Source: Chromohalobacter nigrandesensis | Lineage (GTDB): Bacteria > Pseudomonadota > Gammaproteobacteria > Pseudomonadales > Halomonadaceae | Reading direction: 5' to 3' | DNA: 64,000 nucleotides | Assembly (NCBI RefSeq): GCF_023061285.1 | Contig: NZ_JAKGAM010000002.1 | Location: 186,001 to 250,000, forward strand | Notes under the pieces: model-generated | Databases searched by the model: none | Told to the model about the DNA's origin: nothing | The model's input: the letters and a program-made list of their open reading frames with translations, nothing else | In this document: one piece after another, positions 50,606 to 58,425 of the stretch | How positions within the stretch are numbered: position 1 is the stretch's first letter | Layout of the letters: each line of letters starts with the position of its first letter | Program-made: the position numbers and the translations under genes

Positions 50606-51151
50606 TCAAGCGGGCTGTTGGGCGCCGTGACGCGACACACCCTGCACGCTGAGGGCAACGACATCGTCCAGCGAGGCGTCGATGTTAACGGTAACAGCTT
50701 CGTCTTCTCCCGGCACTTCGAGGGTGGCCAACTGACTATCGAGCATGGACTCGCCCTTGAAGAAATGATCCTGCCGCGCCTTCAGACGCTCCAGCAGCAC
50801 CTCGCGCGTACCGGCCAGATGCACGAAACACAGCGCCTCATCGCCACCACGCAATACGTCGCGATATTCTCGCTTGAGCGCCGAACAGCCGATTACCACG
50901 GTCTCCCGGTGATCGCGCCCTTCCCGTACCAGCTCGGACAAACGCGTCAACCACCCGGCACGATCATCGTCATTGAGCGGTTCTCCGCGTGACATCTTTT
51001 CCACACTAGTCGCCGAATGATAGTCGTCACCGTCGATGAAGCGCCCGTCGAGCGCCTCGGCCAGACGCTCGCCGACCGACGTCTTGCCGCAGCCCGATAC
51101 ACCCATGACGATGATTCGCCGCGTATTGCTCGTCACCTCGTTCATACTCAT
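50606..51151 (-). CDS. gntK: Gluconokinase GntK
   Basis: GntK phosphorylates gluconate to 6-phosphogluconate, the substrate of Edd. The 181-residue protein has the P-loop IIVMGVSGCGKTSVGERLAE near 13-32 and the family parts FIDGDDYHSATSVEKMSRGE near 39-58, VVIGCSALKREYRDVLRGG near 84-102 and RQDHFFKGESMLDSQLATLE near 125-144. The start may be 51151 or, two codons later, 51145. It diverges from gntT and shares the operator region. A GntR-like palindrome lies within its last third. Confidence 0.96.
   Translation of the reverse strand: MSMNEVTSNTRRIIVMGVSGCGKTSVGERLAEALDGRFIDGDDYHSATSVEKMSRGEPLNDDDRAGWLTRLSELVREGRDHRETVVIGCSALKREYRDVLRGGDEALCFVHLAGTREVLLERLKARQDHFFKGESMLDSQLATLEVPGEDEAVTVNIDASLDDVVALSVQGVSRHGAQQPA
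50682..50697. promoter_or_regulatory. GntR-like palindrome inside gntK
   Basis: ATGTTAACGGTAACAG matches the intergenic operator core ATGTTACCGGTAACAT at 14 of 16 bases, with both GTTA/TAAC half-sites whole. It encodes the conserved VTVNID part of GntK, so coding constraint may explain part of the match. A role as a remote operator is inference. Confidence 0.4.
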
Positions 51152-51197
51152 TTTTCCTCGTTTCTCTATTCGCCTTTCGGAGCATTGTTGCGGATGT

Positions 51198-51215
51198 AAT
51201 GTTACCGGTAACATT
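51198..51215. promoter_or_regulatory. Perfect GntR operator between gntK and gntT
   Basis: AATGTTACCGGTAACATT is a perfect 18-bp palindrome and matches the known GntR pattern ATGTTA-N4-TAACAT. It lies in the 153-bp divergent region, 47 bp before gntK and 90 bp before gntT, so one site may control both. Confidence 0.9.
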
Positions 51216-51304
51216 CATTTTCCTAAATCCGACGCCAAGGCACAACGCGACCATCGCCGCATCCCCTCGTTGCCGGTCGCGCCTCCAATAGAGGTTTCGT
51301 TCAC

Positions 51305-52651
51305 ATGGATAACGCCACTACCCTGCTCCTTTCCGCGCTGGGCGGCATCATATTGCTGTTGTATCTGGTCATGCGTCTGCGCCTGCATGCCTTCGTCGCG
51401 CTATTGACCGTCAGCCTGATCGTGGGTCTCACCACGGGCATGGATCTCGATGCCATTCTTCAATCCGTACAGGACGGCATGGGGGGAACGCTCGGTTTCG
51501 TCGCCACCGTCGTGGGTCTTGGTGCGATGTTCGGCAAGATGCTGGAAGTCTCCGGCGGGGTCGACCGCCTGGCCAGCACATTGCTCAATCGCTTCGGGGA
51601 AAACCGCTCACAATGGGCCATGGGGGTCACCGGCTTCCTGGTGGCGATTCCGGTCTTTCTGGATGTCGCCTTCATCATTCTGGTGCCGCTGGTCTATGCC
51701 CTGACACGCCGCACCGGGCGCTCCCTGCTCTACTATGGTATCCCGCTCCTCGCCGGGCTTGCAGTTACCCATTCGTTCATTCCCCCGACGCCGGGGCCGA
51801 TTGCCGTGGCCGAGCTGATCGGCGCCGACCTGGGCTATGTCATCCTCTTCGGCGCCATGGCGGGCTTGCCGGCCATGATCATCGCGGGTCCCATCTTCGG
51901 ACGCTATATCGCCAAGCATATCGACGTTGGCATTCCCGATTACATGGAACTGCCCAAGGACGAGATCGACAGCACCGGCCTGCCGAGCTTCAAGCTGATC
52001 CTCGCCATCATTCTGCTGCCGCTGGTGCTGATCGTGCTCAACACCGTCTCCGGCGCAGTGCTGCCCGACGATAACCCGGTCGTCGCCGCCCTCGCGTTCG
52101 TGGGTCATCCCTTCGTGGCACTGACGCTGGCGACACTGCTGTCGTTCGTGTTCCTGGGCACGCGCCGTGGCATGAGCCGCGAGAATGTCATGGAAGTCGC
52201 CACCAAGGCGCTCGAACCCGCTGGCATCATCATCCTCGTCACCGGTGCCGGCGGCGTCTTCAAGCAGATGCTGATCGATTCCGGGGTCGGCGATGTCATG
52301 GGCCAGATGATGGCCGATAGCGCGCTGCCGCCGATTCTGCTCGCCTTCCTGATCTCCACCGCCGTGCGCGTGGTACAAGGCTCCGCCACCGTGGCGATGA
52401 TTACCGCCGCCGGGCTGATGGCGCCCTTGATCTCGACACTGGGCCTGGAAGGGCCGGTACTCGGCTTGATCGTGATCGCCATCGCCTCCGGGGCCACCGT
52501 GCTCAGCCACGTCAACGACTCGGGCTTCTGGCTGGTCAACCGCTACTTCGGCCTGACCGAGGCGCAGACGCTGAAAAGCTGGACGGTGATGGAGACCCTG
52601 ATCGGGCTGGTGGGCCTGGTCATGGCGCTGATCATCGGGCTGTTCGTGTAA
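51305..52651 (+). CDS. gntT: Gluconate permease, GntP family
   Basis: The 448-residue protein is a gluconate:proton symporter with about 12 to 14 membrane helices. Typical parts are FVATVVGLGAMFGKMLEVSG near 64-83, VTHSFIPPTPGPIAVAELIG near 154-173, ILVTGAGGVFKQMLIDSGVG near 311-330 and ATVLSHVNDSGFWLVNRYFG near 400-419. Context with gntK and gntR and the shared operator supports gluconate. A strong terminator follows. Confidence 0.93.
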   Translation: MDNATTLLLSALGGIILLLYLVMRLRLHAFVALLTVSLIVGLTTGMDLDAILQSVQDGMGGTLGFVATVVGLGAMFGKMLEVSGGVDRLASTLLNRFGENRSQWAMGVTGFLVAIPVFLDVAFIILVPLVYALTRRTGRSLLYYGIPLLAGLAVTHSFIPPTPGPIAVAELIGADLGYVILFGAMAGLPAMIIAGPIFGRYIAKHIDVGIPDYMELPKDEIDSTGLPSFKLILAIILLPLVLIVLNTVSGAVLPDDNPVVAALAFVGHPFVALTLATLLSFVFLGTRRGMSRENVMEVATKALEPAGIIILVTGAGGVFKQMLIDSGVGDVMGQMMADSALPPILLAFLISTAVRVVQGSATVAMITAAGLMAPLISTLGLEGPVLGLIVIAIASGATVLSHVNDSGFWLVNRYFGLTEAQTLKSWTVMETLIGLVGLVMALIIGLFV

Positions 52652-52676
52652 TGCCACTTCCTACACGCAACGCATG

Positions 52677-52714
52677 AAAACGCAGAAGGGGCCTAGAAAG
52701 CCCCTTCTGCGTTT
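52677..52714. terminator. Bidirectional terminator between gntT and cca
   Basis: A perfect 15-bp inverted repeat (AAACGCAGAAGGGGC / GCCCCTTCTGCGTTT) with a 7-base loop lies between convergent genes. Confidence 0.92.
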
Positions 52715-52767
52715 GCCGCTCGCTGTTTCTATCTTTCCGCTTCGCGCATCTCGATCACGGCCAAGGC

Positions 52768-53907
52768 TTACAGCTTATACAGCCTGACCACGTCGTCGAT
52801 ACTCGCCAGGCGACGCTGCGCCAGTGCTTCCCCCAGCGCCTTGCCGCGATAGCCTTCCTCGAGCAACGCCTGCGCCTGAACCGCACTCGCGAACTGCCAA
52901 GCCTCACCCACACATTCGGCCAACGCCGGTGCTTCCAGCGCCAGATAACGCTGCAAGGGCTCGACACGTTCGGACCGCCGCCAGGCATCGATGGCATCGA
53001 ACCAGGCCAATACGTCGGCGCCCTCCAATCTACGGTCTTTATCCGTCTGCCACAGCGCCCGGGTGCGTGCCACCTGGCGAGCGAGATCGCGCCACGTATT
53101 GGGCACGCGCAGGCGCTCGCACAAGGCCTCACGCGCATCATCGGCCAGGGCTTCGAGCAAGCGTGCCCAGCGCCACATCGCGGGGTCGTCGTTGGCGGGC
53201 AAGATCGCCATCGCGGCCTCGCCCCGCGCGAGGTCGGCGTCGTCGTCCAGTTCCGGCATCCACACGGCCAGAGCCCCGCACTCTTGCAGCGCTGTGAAAT
53301 AGGCGATGGGACGCGGTTCACCCAGTGCCTTGACGGTCTCCTGCCAGACACGCTCGGCGACAAGGTGGCCGATTTCGCCGCTGTCGCACAGCCAGCGCAT
53401 CAAGCGCTTCGTGTCGTCGGCAATGACAAAGCCCAACTCGCGATAGCGCGCCCAGAAGCGCGCCGTGCGCAGCACGCGCAAGGGGTCTTCGACGAACGCC
53501 TCGGAGACATGACGCAGCACGCGCGCCTCGAGATCCCGCGCACCCTGGAAAGGATCGACCAGATGCCCCGCAGCGTCTTCCGCCATGGCGTTGATAGTCA
53601 GGTCGCGGCGTGCCAGGTCTTCCTCGAGGGTCACTTCGGGGCTGGCATGAACCACAAACCCGGTATACCCATGGCCCTGCTTGCGCTCGGTACGCGCCAG
53701 GGCATATTCCTCGTGGGTCACCGGGTGCAGAAAGACCGGAAAGTCGCGCCCCACGGGAATGAATCCCCGCGCGCTGAGTGCGTCCGGCGTAGCGCCGACC
53801 ACGACCCAGTCCTCGTCGGTGACCGGCCAGCCCAGGCGCGCATCGCGCACCGCACCGCCGACCCGGTAGACGGCGAAACCTTCGAGCAGATCGCGCGGCG
53901 CGTTCAT
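52768..53907 (-). CDS. cca: CCA-adding tRNA nucleotidyltransferase (no HD domain)
   Basis: Cca adds or repairs the CCA end of tRNAs. The class II head domain is clear: YRVGGAVRDARLGWPVTDED near 14-33 with the catalytic Asp pair in the DED part, then DLARRDLTINAMAED near 95-109 and DPLRVLRTARFWARY near 140-154. The 379-residue length is shorter than the 412 of E. coli Cca, and the C-terminal half has no His-Asp pair of the HD phosphohydrolase domain. Start ATG 53907 is four bases after the glpE stop; 24 more codons are open into glpE. Confidence 0.95.
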   Translation of the reverse strand: MNAPRDLLEGFAVYRVGGAVRDARLGWPVTDEDWVVVGATPDALSARGFIPVGRDFPVFLHPVTHEEYALARTERKQGHGYTGFVVHASPEVTLEEDLARRDLTINAMAEDAAGHLVDPFQGARDLEARVLRHVSEAFVEDPLRVLRTARFWARYRELGFVIADDTKRLMRWLCDSGEIGHLVAERVWQETVKALGEPRPIAYFTALQECGALAVWMPELDDDADLARGEAAMAILPANDDPAMWRWARLLEALADDAREALCERLRVPNTWRDLARQVARTRALWQTDKDRRLEGADVLAWFDAIDAWRRSERVEPLQRYLALEAPALAECVGEAWQFASAVQAQALLEEGYRGKALGEALAQRRLASIDDVVRLYKL

Positions 53908-53911
53908 GGGC

Positions 53912-54244
53912 TCAGTGCTCGACCCGTTCGGGATGACGCGCGGCCCAATCGGTGAAGCCGCCGTCCAGGCTATAGACATCGCTAAAGCCTTGGGCCGCCA
54001 GCCAGGTCGCCGCCTGCTGGCTGGAATGACCGTGATAACAGACCACGACCATCGGGCGTTCGCGCGGCGCCTGCTCGAACAATTCCGCCACGCTGGCGTT
54101 GTCGAGGTGGTGGCTGCCGGGAATATGCCCTTGTGAATAACTCAACGGGTCACGGATATCGACCAGCGTCAGCTCATGGGCACTATCGAGCCATTCAGCC
54201 AACGTAGTCGGCGCAAGGTGGGTAAAGTTTGTCTCGTCGGACAT
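53912..54244 (-). CDS. glpE: Thiosulfate sulfurtransferase GlpE (single-domain rhodanese)
   Basis: The 110-residue protein is a single rhodanese domain. The active-site cysteine is in VVCYHGHSSQQAATWLAAQG near 65-84, close to the GlpE form CYHGNSS. LVDIRDPLSYSQGHIPGSHH near 25-44 is also typical. It moves sulfur from thiosulfate to cyanide or thioredoxin. AAGGAG lies before ATG 54244. It is between apaH and cca on the same strand and extends the lptD-apaH run. Confidence 0.93.
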   Translation of the reverse strand: MSDETNFTHLAPTTLAEWLDSAHELTLVDIRDPLSYSQGHIPGSHHLDNASVAELFEQAPRERPMVVVCYHGHSSQQAATWLAAQGFSDVYSLDGGFTDWAARHPERVEH

Positions 54245-54267
54245 GTAATCGCTCCTTGAGGGTAGAC

Positions 54268-55086
54268 TCAACGCCGCGGATGGGCCGGCTCGACGTAGCG
54301 TTCGCCGCTTTCCAGATCGACCGCGGTCAGCTCGCTGCCCCACACGCAGCCGGTATCCAGCGCCAGGGCACGCACACGGGCGTCGGGAGTCTTGCCCTCC
54401 AGCGCCGCCCAGTGGCCGAAGACGATACGCGGGTCATCATGGCGCGGGTAGGTGAACCAGGGCGCGAACCCCTCGGGCGCACTATCCAGCCCTTCCTTGG
54501 CATCGAAGTCGAGCGTGCCGTCGGCGGCGATGAAGCGCATGCGCGTGAAGGTATTGACGATGACCCGCAAACGCTCGATGCCACGCAGGTCCTCCGACCA
54601 GCGCGCCGGTGAATTGCCGTACATCGCCGCCAGGAAGTCGCCCACCGCATCGCCGCGCAGCACCGCCTCGACCTCGGCGGCATAATCGCTCGCCTGGGTC
54701 AGCGACCAATGTGGCGGCAGTCCGGCATGCACCATGACGGCGTCGAGCGCGGCATCATGCACCAACAGCGGCTGGCGACGCAGCCAATCGAGCAGCTCGT
54801 CGCGGTCATCGGCCTCGAGAATCGGTTGCAACGTATCGGAACGCTTGAGAGGTGCGTCGGCCCAGGCCGCCGCCAACAAATGAAAATCGTGGTTGCCCAG
54901 TACTACCCGGGCACTGTCGCCCAGCGCCTTAACGGCACGTAGACAGTCAAGCGACCCTGGGCCACGGTTGACCAGATCGCCCACCAGCCACAGGCGGTCG
55001 CGCTGCGGATCGAAGGCGATCCGCTCGAGCAGCGCCGCGAATTCTTCATGGCAACCCTGAAGGTCGCCGATAGCATATGTCGACAT
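54268..55086 (-). CDS. apaH: Symmetrical bis(5'-nucleosyl)-tetraphosphatase ApaH
   Basis: ApaH splits Ap4A into two ADP. The 272-residue protein has the phosphoesterase motifs TYAIGDLQGCHEEF near 3-16, LWLVGDLVNRGPGSLD near 34-49, VVLGNHDFHLLA near 63-74 and VMVHAGLPPHWSL near 116-128. Family length is about 280. GGGAG lies just before ATG 55086; the frame stays open into apaG but that part is not coding. It follows apaG by 14 bp. Confidence 0.97.
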   Translation of the reverse strand: MSTYAIGDLQGCHEEFAALLERIAFDPQRDRLWLVGDLVNRGPGSLDCLRAVKALGDSARVVLGNHDFHLLAAAWADAPLKRSDTLQPILEADDRDELLDWLRRQPLLVHDAALDAVMVHAGLPPHWSLTQASDYAAEVEAVLRGDAVGDFLAAMYGNSPARWSEDLRGIERLRVIVNTFTRMRFIAADGTLDFDAKEGLDSAPEGFAPWFTYPRHDDPRIVFGHWAALEGKTPDARVRALALDTGCVWGSELTAVDLESGERYVEPAHPRR

Positions 55087-55100
55087 ATTTCTCCCGACAC

Positions 55101-55484
55101 TCAGTGTATCTGGTTGGGCCCCGCGAGACGGAAGGCCGCGATGGGGACCTCGAAGGCGCGCTGCTCGGTCGTGTCCAGGCAGGTGTAACTGCCTTCCATG
55201 ACGCCCACCGGACCATCGAGCACCGCGCGGCTGGTATAGCGAAAGCGCTGGCCGGGGCCGATCAATGGCTGCTGCCCGACGACCCCCTTGCCGCGCACTT
55301 CCTGCACCTTGCCACTGCTCTGGGTAATCTGCCAATGGCGCGCCAGCAGCTGTATCGAGCGCCCCGAACGATTGTGCACGGTAATCGTATAACTGAAGAC
55401 ATAACGCTGTTCGGCGGGGGCGGATTCACCTGCCTGGTAGGCGGGTTCGACCTCCACCTGGACATCCGCAGCCACTTCGTTCAT
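55101..55484 (-). CDS. apaG: ApaG protein (Co2+/Mg2+ efflux-associated)
   Basis: The 127-residue protein has the ApaG immunoglobulin-like fold, with FSYTITVHNRSGRSIQLLAR near 31-50 and QVRGKGVVGQQP-like EVRGKGVVGQQPLIGPGQRF near 62-81. ApaG is tied by genetics to cobalt/magnesium resistance in other bacteria; its exact action is unclear. Its ATG overlaps the rsmA stop by four bases. Confidence 0.95.
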   Translation of the reverse strand: MNEVAADVQVEVEPAYQAGESAPAEQRYVFSYTITVHNRSGRSIQLLARHWQITQSSGKVQEVRGKGVVGQQPLIGPGQRFRYTSRAVLDGPVGVMEGSYTCLDTTEQRAFEVPIAAFRLAGPNQIH

Positions 55485-56296
55485 GGCATCGCTCCCGCGA
55501 CATGGTTGGCGATACGCACCAGTTCCTCGACGTTCAACGTCTGCGGGCGTCGACCCGCGTCGATCTCCAAGGTATCCCAAGCCGCATCGTCGAGACGCCC
55601 CTTGAAGTTGTTACGCAACGTCTTGCGACGCTGACCGAAGGCCTCGCGCACAATGTCACCGAACAACGCCTCATCATGCGCGACATGCGGCGGCTCGGCG
55701 TGCGGCACCAGACGCACGATCGCCGACTCGACCTTGGGGCGCGGCGTAAAGGCCTCCGGCGGGACCACGAACAGATTGTCCACGCGGCAATAATACTGCG
55801 CCATGACCGACAGGCGGCCCCATGCCGAGCTGCCCGGTGTCGCCGCCAGACGCTCGACGACTTCCCTTTGCAGCATGAAATGCATGTCGGCGATGGCATC
55901 GCGCGCCGTCAACAGATGAAAGATCAGCGGCGTGGAAATGTTGTAAGGCAGGTTGCCGATGACACGTAGCGGCTTGCCGGGCGTCTCCCCTTCCGCCGCG
56001 AGAGCAGAGAAGTCGAACTTGAGCGCGTCCCCTTCGTGGATGACGAATCCCGGATAATTGAAGAACTGCACCCGCAGCCCCGGAATAAGGTCACGGTCCA
56101 GCTCGATGACCTCCAGCACGCCGGCGGCATCCAGTAACTGCTCCGTCAACGCACCTTGCCCGGGGCCGATTTCGATCAAGCGCTGATCGCTCCGTGGTGC
56201 GATGACATGCACGATGCGTTGAATGACGCCGGGATCGCGTAAGAAGTTCTGGCCGAAGCGTTTACGGGCCTGGTGGACCGGAGGGCGATTGGACAT
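55481..56296 (-). CDS. rsmA: 16S rRNA dimethyladenosine transferase RsmA (KsgA)
   Basis: RsmA dimethylates two adjacent adenines near the 3' end of 16S rRNA (A1518 and A1519 in E. coli numbering) late in 30S assembly. The 271-residue protein has the start ARKRFGQNFLRDPGVIQRIV near 10-29, the SAM loop LIEIGPGQGALTEQLLD near 42-58 and the catalytic VIGNLPYNISTPLIFHLL near 112-129. It follows pdxA by 33 bp and overlaps apaG by four bases. Confidence 0.98.
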   Translation of the reverse strand: MSNRPPVHQARKRFGQNFLRDPGVIQRIVHVIAPRSDQRLIEIGPGQGALTEQLLDAAGVLEVIELDRDLIPGLRVQFFNYPGFVIHEGDALKFDFSALAAEGETPGKPLRVIGNLPYNISTPLIFHLLTARDAIADMHFMLQREVVERLAATPGSSAWGRLSVMAQYYCRVDNLFVVPPEAFTPRPKVESAIVRLVPHAEPPHVAHDEALFGDIVREAFGQRRKTLRNNFKGRLDDAAWDTLEIDAGRRPQTLNVEELVRIANHVAGAMP

Positions 56297-56329
56297 GGAG
56301 GTGGCGTATTCCTTGGGGCAATCGGGCAT

Positions 56330-57355
56330 TCATTCAGGTGCGACATGGCCGCGGCGGGCCATTCTGGCGGCGACATCGAGCGCCACCCACAAGCTACCAG
56401 CGTCGGCCTGGCCACTCGCGGCCAAGTCGAGCGCCGTGCCGTGATCGACCGAGGTGCGAATCAGCGGCAGCCCCAGCGTCACGTTGGCGGCTTCGCCGAA
56501 ACCGGCGTATTTCAGTACCGGCAAGCCCTGGTCGTGATACATGGCGAGCACAGCATCGGCGTGTTTCAGATGATGCGGTGTGAACAACGTATCGGCCGGC
56601 AAGGGGCCGATGAGATCGAGCCCATCGCGACGTAGCTCGGCCAGCGCCGGCGCGATGATATCACGCTCTTCGACGCCCAGGTGGCCGTCCTCGCCGGCAT
56701 GCGGGTTGAGACCGCACACCAGGATACGCGGCCGCGCGATGCCGAAGTGGCAGCGTAGATCCGCATCCAGAATCGTTGTCACGCGGCGCAAACTCTCGGC
56801 ATCGATGGCATCGGCCACCTCACGCAGGGGGAGATGCGTCGTCGCCAACGCCACGCGCAAGGGCGGCTCGGTGCGCTCGGTGGCCAGCATCATCACTACC
56901 TCCTCGACACCACAGGCATCGCGCAGGTATTCGGTGTGGCCGGTAAAGCCGGGATAGCCGCCCTCGATGATCGCGCCCTTGTGCAAGGGTGCGGTGACCA
57001 TGGCATCGGCGAGGCCATCACGGCAAGCCGCGATGGCGACATCCAGCGTTTCGAGCACATAGGCGGCATTGGCGGGGTCGAGCCGACCGGCTTCGACCGG
57101 GGCGCGCAGTCGTACCGGCCACACCGGCAAGACCCCGTCACGCAGCGCAGGCACCGGCGCCCCGTCGGCCAATGGGGCGATGCGCACCACCAGTTCCAGG
57201 TGCGCGGCGCGCTCGGCCAGCAATTCGGGATCGCCAATGGCAACGAGGCGTGTCTCGTGATCCTGCCAGGCCGCCGCCAACGCCAGCGTCAAATCCGGGC
57301 CGATCCCCGCCGGCTCGCCGGTCGTCAATGCCAGCACCGGAGAAGACGTCATCAC
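56330..57355 (-). CDS. pdxA: 4-hydroxythreonine-4-phosphate dehydrogenase PdxA
   Basis: PdxA oxidises 4-phosphohydroxythreonine in pyridoxal-phosphate synthesis. The 341-residue protein has the start LALTTGEPAGIGPDLTLALA, the metal-binding His in VTAPLHKGAIIEGGYPGFTG near 122-141, LVCGLNPHAGEDGHLG near 213-228 and VLAMYHDQGLPVLKYAGFGE near 273-292. Two ATG codons are possible at the start; the first overlaps the surA stop by four bases. Confidence 0.97.
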   Translation of the reverse strand: MMTSSPVLALTTGEPAGIGPDLTLALAAAWQDHETRLVAIGDPELLAERAAHLELVVRIAPLADGAPVPALRDGVLPVWPVRLRAPVEAGRLDPANAAYVLETLDVAIAACRDGLADAMVTAPLHKGAIIEGGYPGFTGHTEYLRDACGVEEVVMMLATERTEPPLRVALATTHLPLREVADAIDAESLRRVTTILDADLRCHFGIARPRILVCGLNPHAGEDGHLGVEERDIIAPALAELRRDGLDLIGPLPADTLFTPHHLKHADAVLAMYHDQGLPVLKYAGFGEAANVTLGLPLIRTSVDHGTALDLAASGQADAGSLWVALDVAARMARRGHVAPE

Positions 57356-58353
57356 TGTTGGCCGTCTTCCAGGCGGTTATCGATATACGCGCCGGAACGG
57401 ATTTCCTGCGTCCAGGCTTCGAGTTCGTCGTTCACCTTACGCTGGAACAGAGTCTGACGGACCTGTTCGCGTTGAGCATCACGAGTCACGTCCTTCTGGC
57501 GACGGTCTTCGAGCTCGATCACGTGATAACCGAAGCGCGAACGCACCGGCTGCGACAACTCGCCGACATCCATGTCGTTCATGGCATCCTCGAACGCCGG
57601 CACCATCTGTCCGGGACGCACCCAGCCCAGCTCGCCGCCATCGAGGGCGCTGCCATCGTCGTCGCTATACTGCTGCGCCAGCTCGGCAAAGCTCTCACCC
57701 TCCGCGATCCGTTGACGCACTTCTTCGGCCAGCGCTTTGGCCTGCTCATCGTTACGATTCGGATTGGTCCCGATCAGGATATGACGCACTTGGTTCTCGG
57801 TGACCACCGTCTGCTGTTCGCCCTGGCCGCCCTGGCCGCCCTGGCCGCCCTGCTGTTCGAGATAGCGCTCCACTTCGCGATCGGTAATGTTGACGCGGCT
57901 GGCAACCTGGCTCTGTTGCACCTGGCGCAGCAACATCTCACGGCGTACTTGTTCGCGTACCGCCGCCAGCGACATGCCGTCTTGCTCGAGCGAGTCGGCG
58001 AACTCATCCAGCGACATGTCATTGTTCTCGGCGATCTCGCGCACGGCGGCATTGAGCTGCGTATCGTCGATGCTCACATTGGCGCGATCGGCCATCTGCA
58101 GTTGGATCTGCTCGACGATCATGCGGTCGAGCACCTGGCGACGCAGGTCCTCCTCGTCCGGTACGGGCACATTGCGGCTAGCCATCTGCTTGCTCACCTG
58201 GGCAATGCGATCCTCGAGCTGGCTCTGCATGATCGCATCTTTGTTGACGACCGCCACGATGCGGTCCAGCGGCTGGGGCTGTGCCAGCGCCACCAGTGGT
58301 GTCAACACCATCAGTAGCATGAAGCCCAGGGAGGCGAACGATCTCAAGCGCAT
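57352..58353 (-). CDS. surA: Periplasmic chaperone/peptidyl-prolyl isomerase SurA with one parvulin domain
   Basis: SurA carries outer-membrane proteins across the periplasm. The 333-residue protein has a signal peptide (FMLLMVLTPLVALAQ), the SurA N-terminal domain (LDRIVAVVNKDAIMQSQLED near 29-48) and a single parvulin domain (ENQVRHILIGTNPNR near 186-200 and LGWVRPGQMVPAFEDAM near 246-262). E. coli SurA has 428 residues and two parvulin domains, so one is absent here. A Gly-Gly-Gln repeat lies just before the parvulin domain. It sits between lptD and pdxA, the usual place. Confidence 0.94.
   Translation of the reverse strand: MRLRSFASLGFMLLMVLTPLVALAQPQPLDRIVAVVNKDAIMQSQLEDRIAQVSKQMASRNVPVPDEEDLRRQVLDRMIVEQIQLQMADRANVSIDDTQLNAAVREIAENNDMSLDEFADSLEQDGMSLAAVREQVRREMLLRQVQQSQVASRVNITDREVERYLEQQGGQGGQGGQGEQQTVVTENQVRHILIGTNPNRNDEQAKALAEEVRQRIAEGESFAELAQQYSDDDGSALDGGELGWVRPGQMVPAFEDAMNDMDVGELSQPVRSRFGYHVIELEDRRQKDVTRDAQREQVRQTLFQRKVNDELEAWTQEIRSGAYIDNRLEDGQQ
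57821..57847. repeat. Three tandem 9-bp repeats in surA
   Basis: CCCTGGCCG occurs three times in a row, with a partial fourth. On the coding strand it gives a GGQ-type linker between the SurA N-terminal and parvulin domains. The copy number could change in frame. Confidence 0.88.
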
Positions 58354-58425
58354 GAAGTCCTCTCTACGTTACTGTCTTGTCGCCGGCGCATGCCTGAACC
58401 GGCAGTGAATAGATACCAATGTGGC

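Noticed and set aside
51608-52657. A 349-codon open frame antisense to gntT
   Set aside because: Extreme His/Gln/Gly/Asp composition from reading hydrophobic codons backwards; no start site and no recognisable motif.
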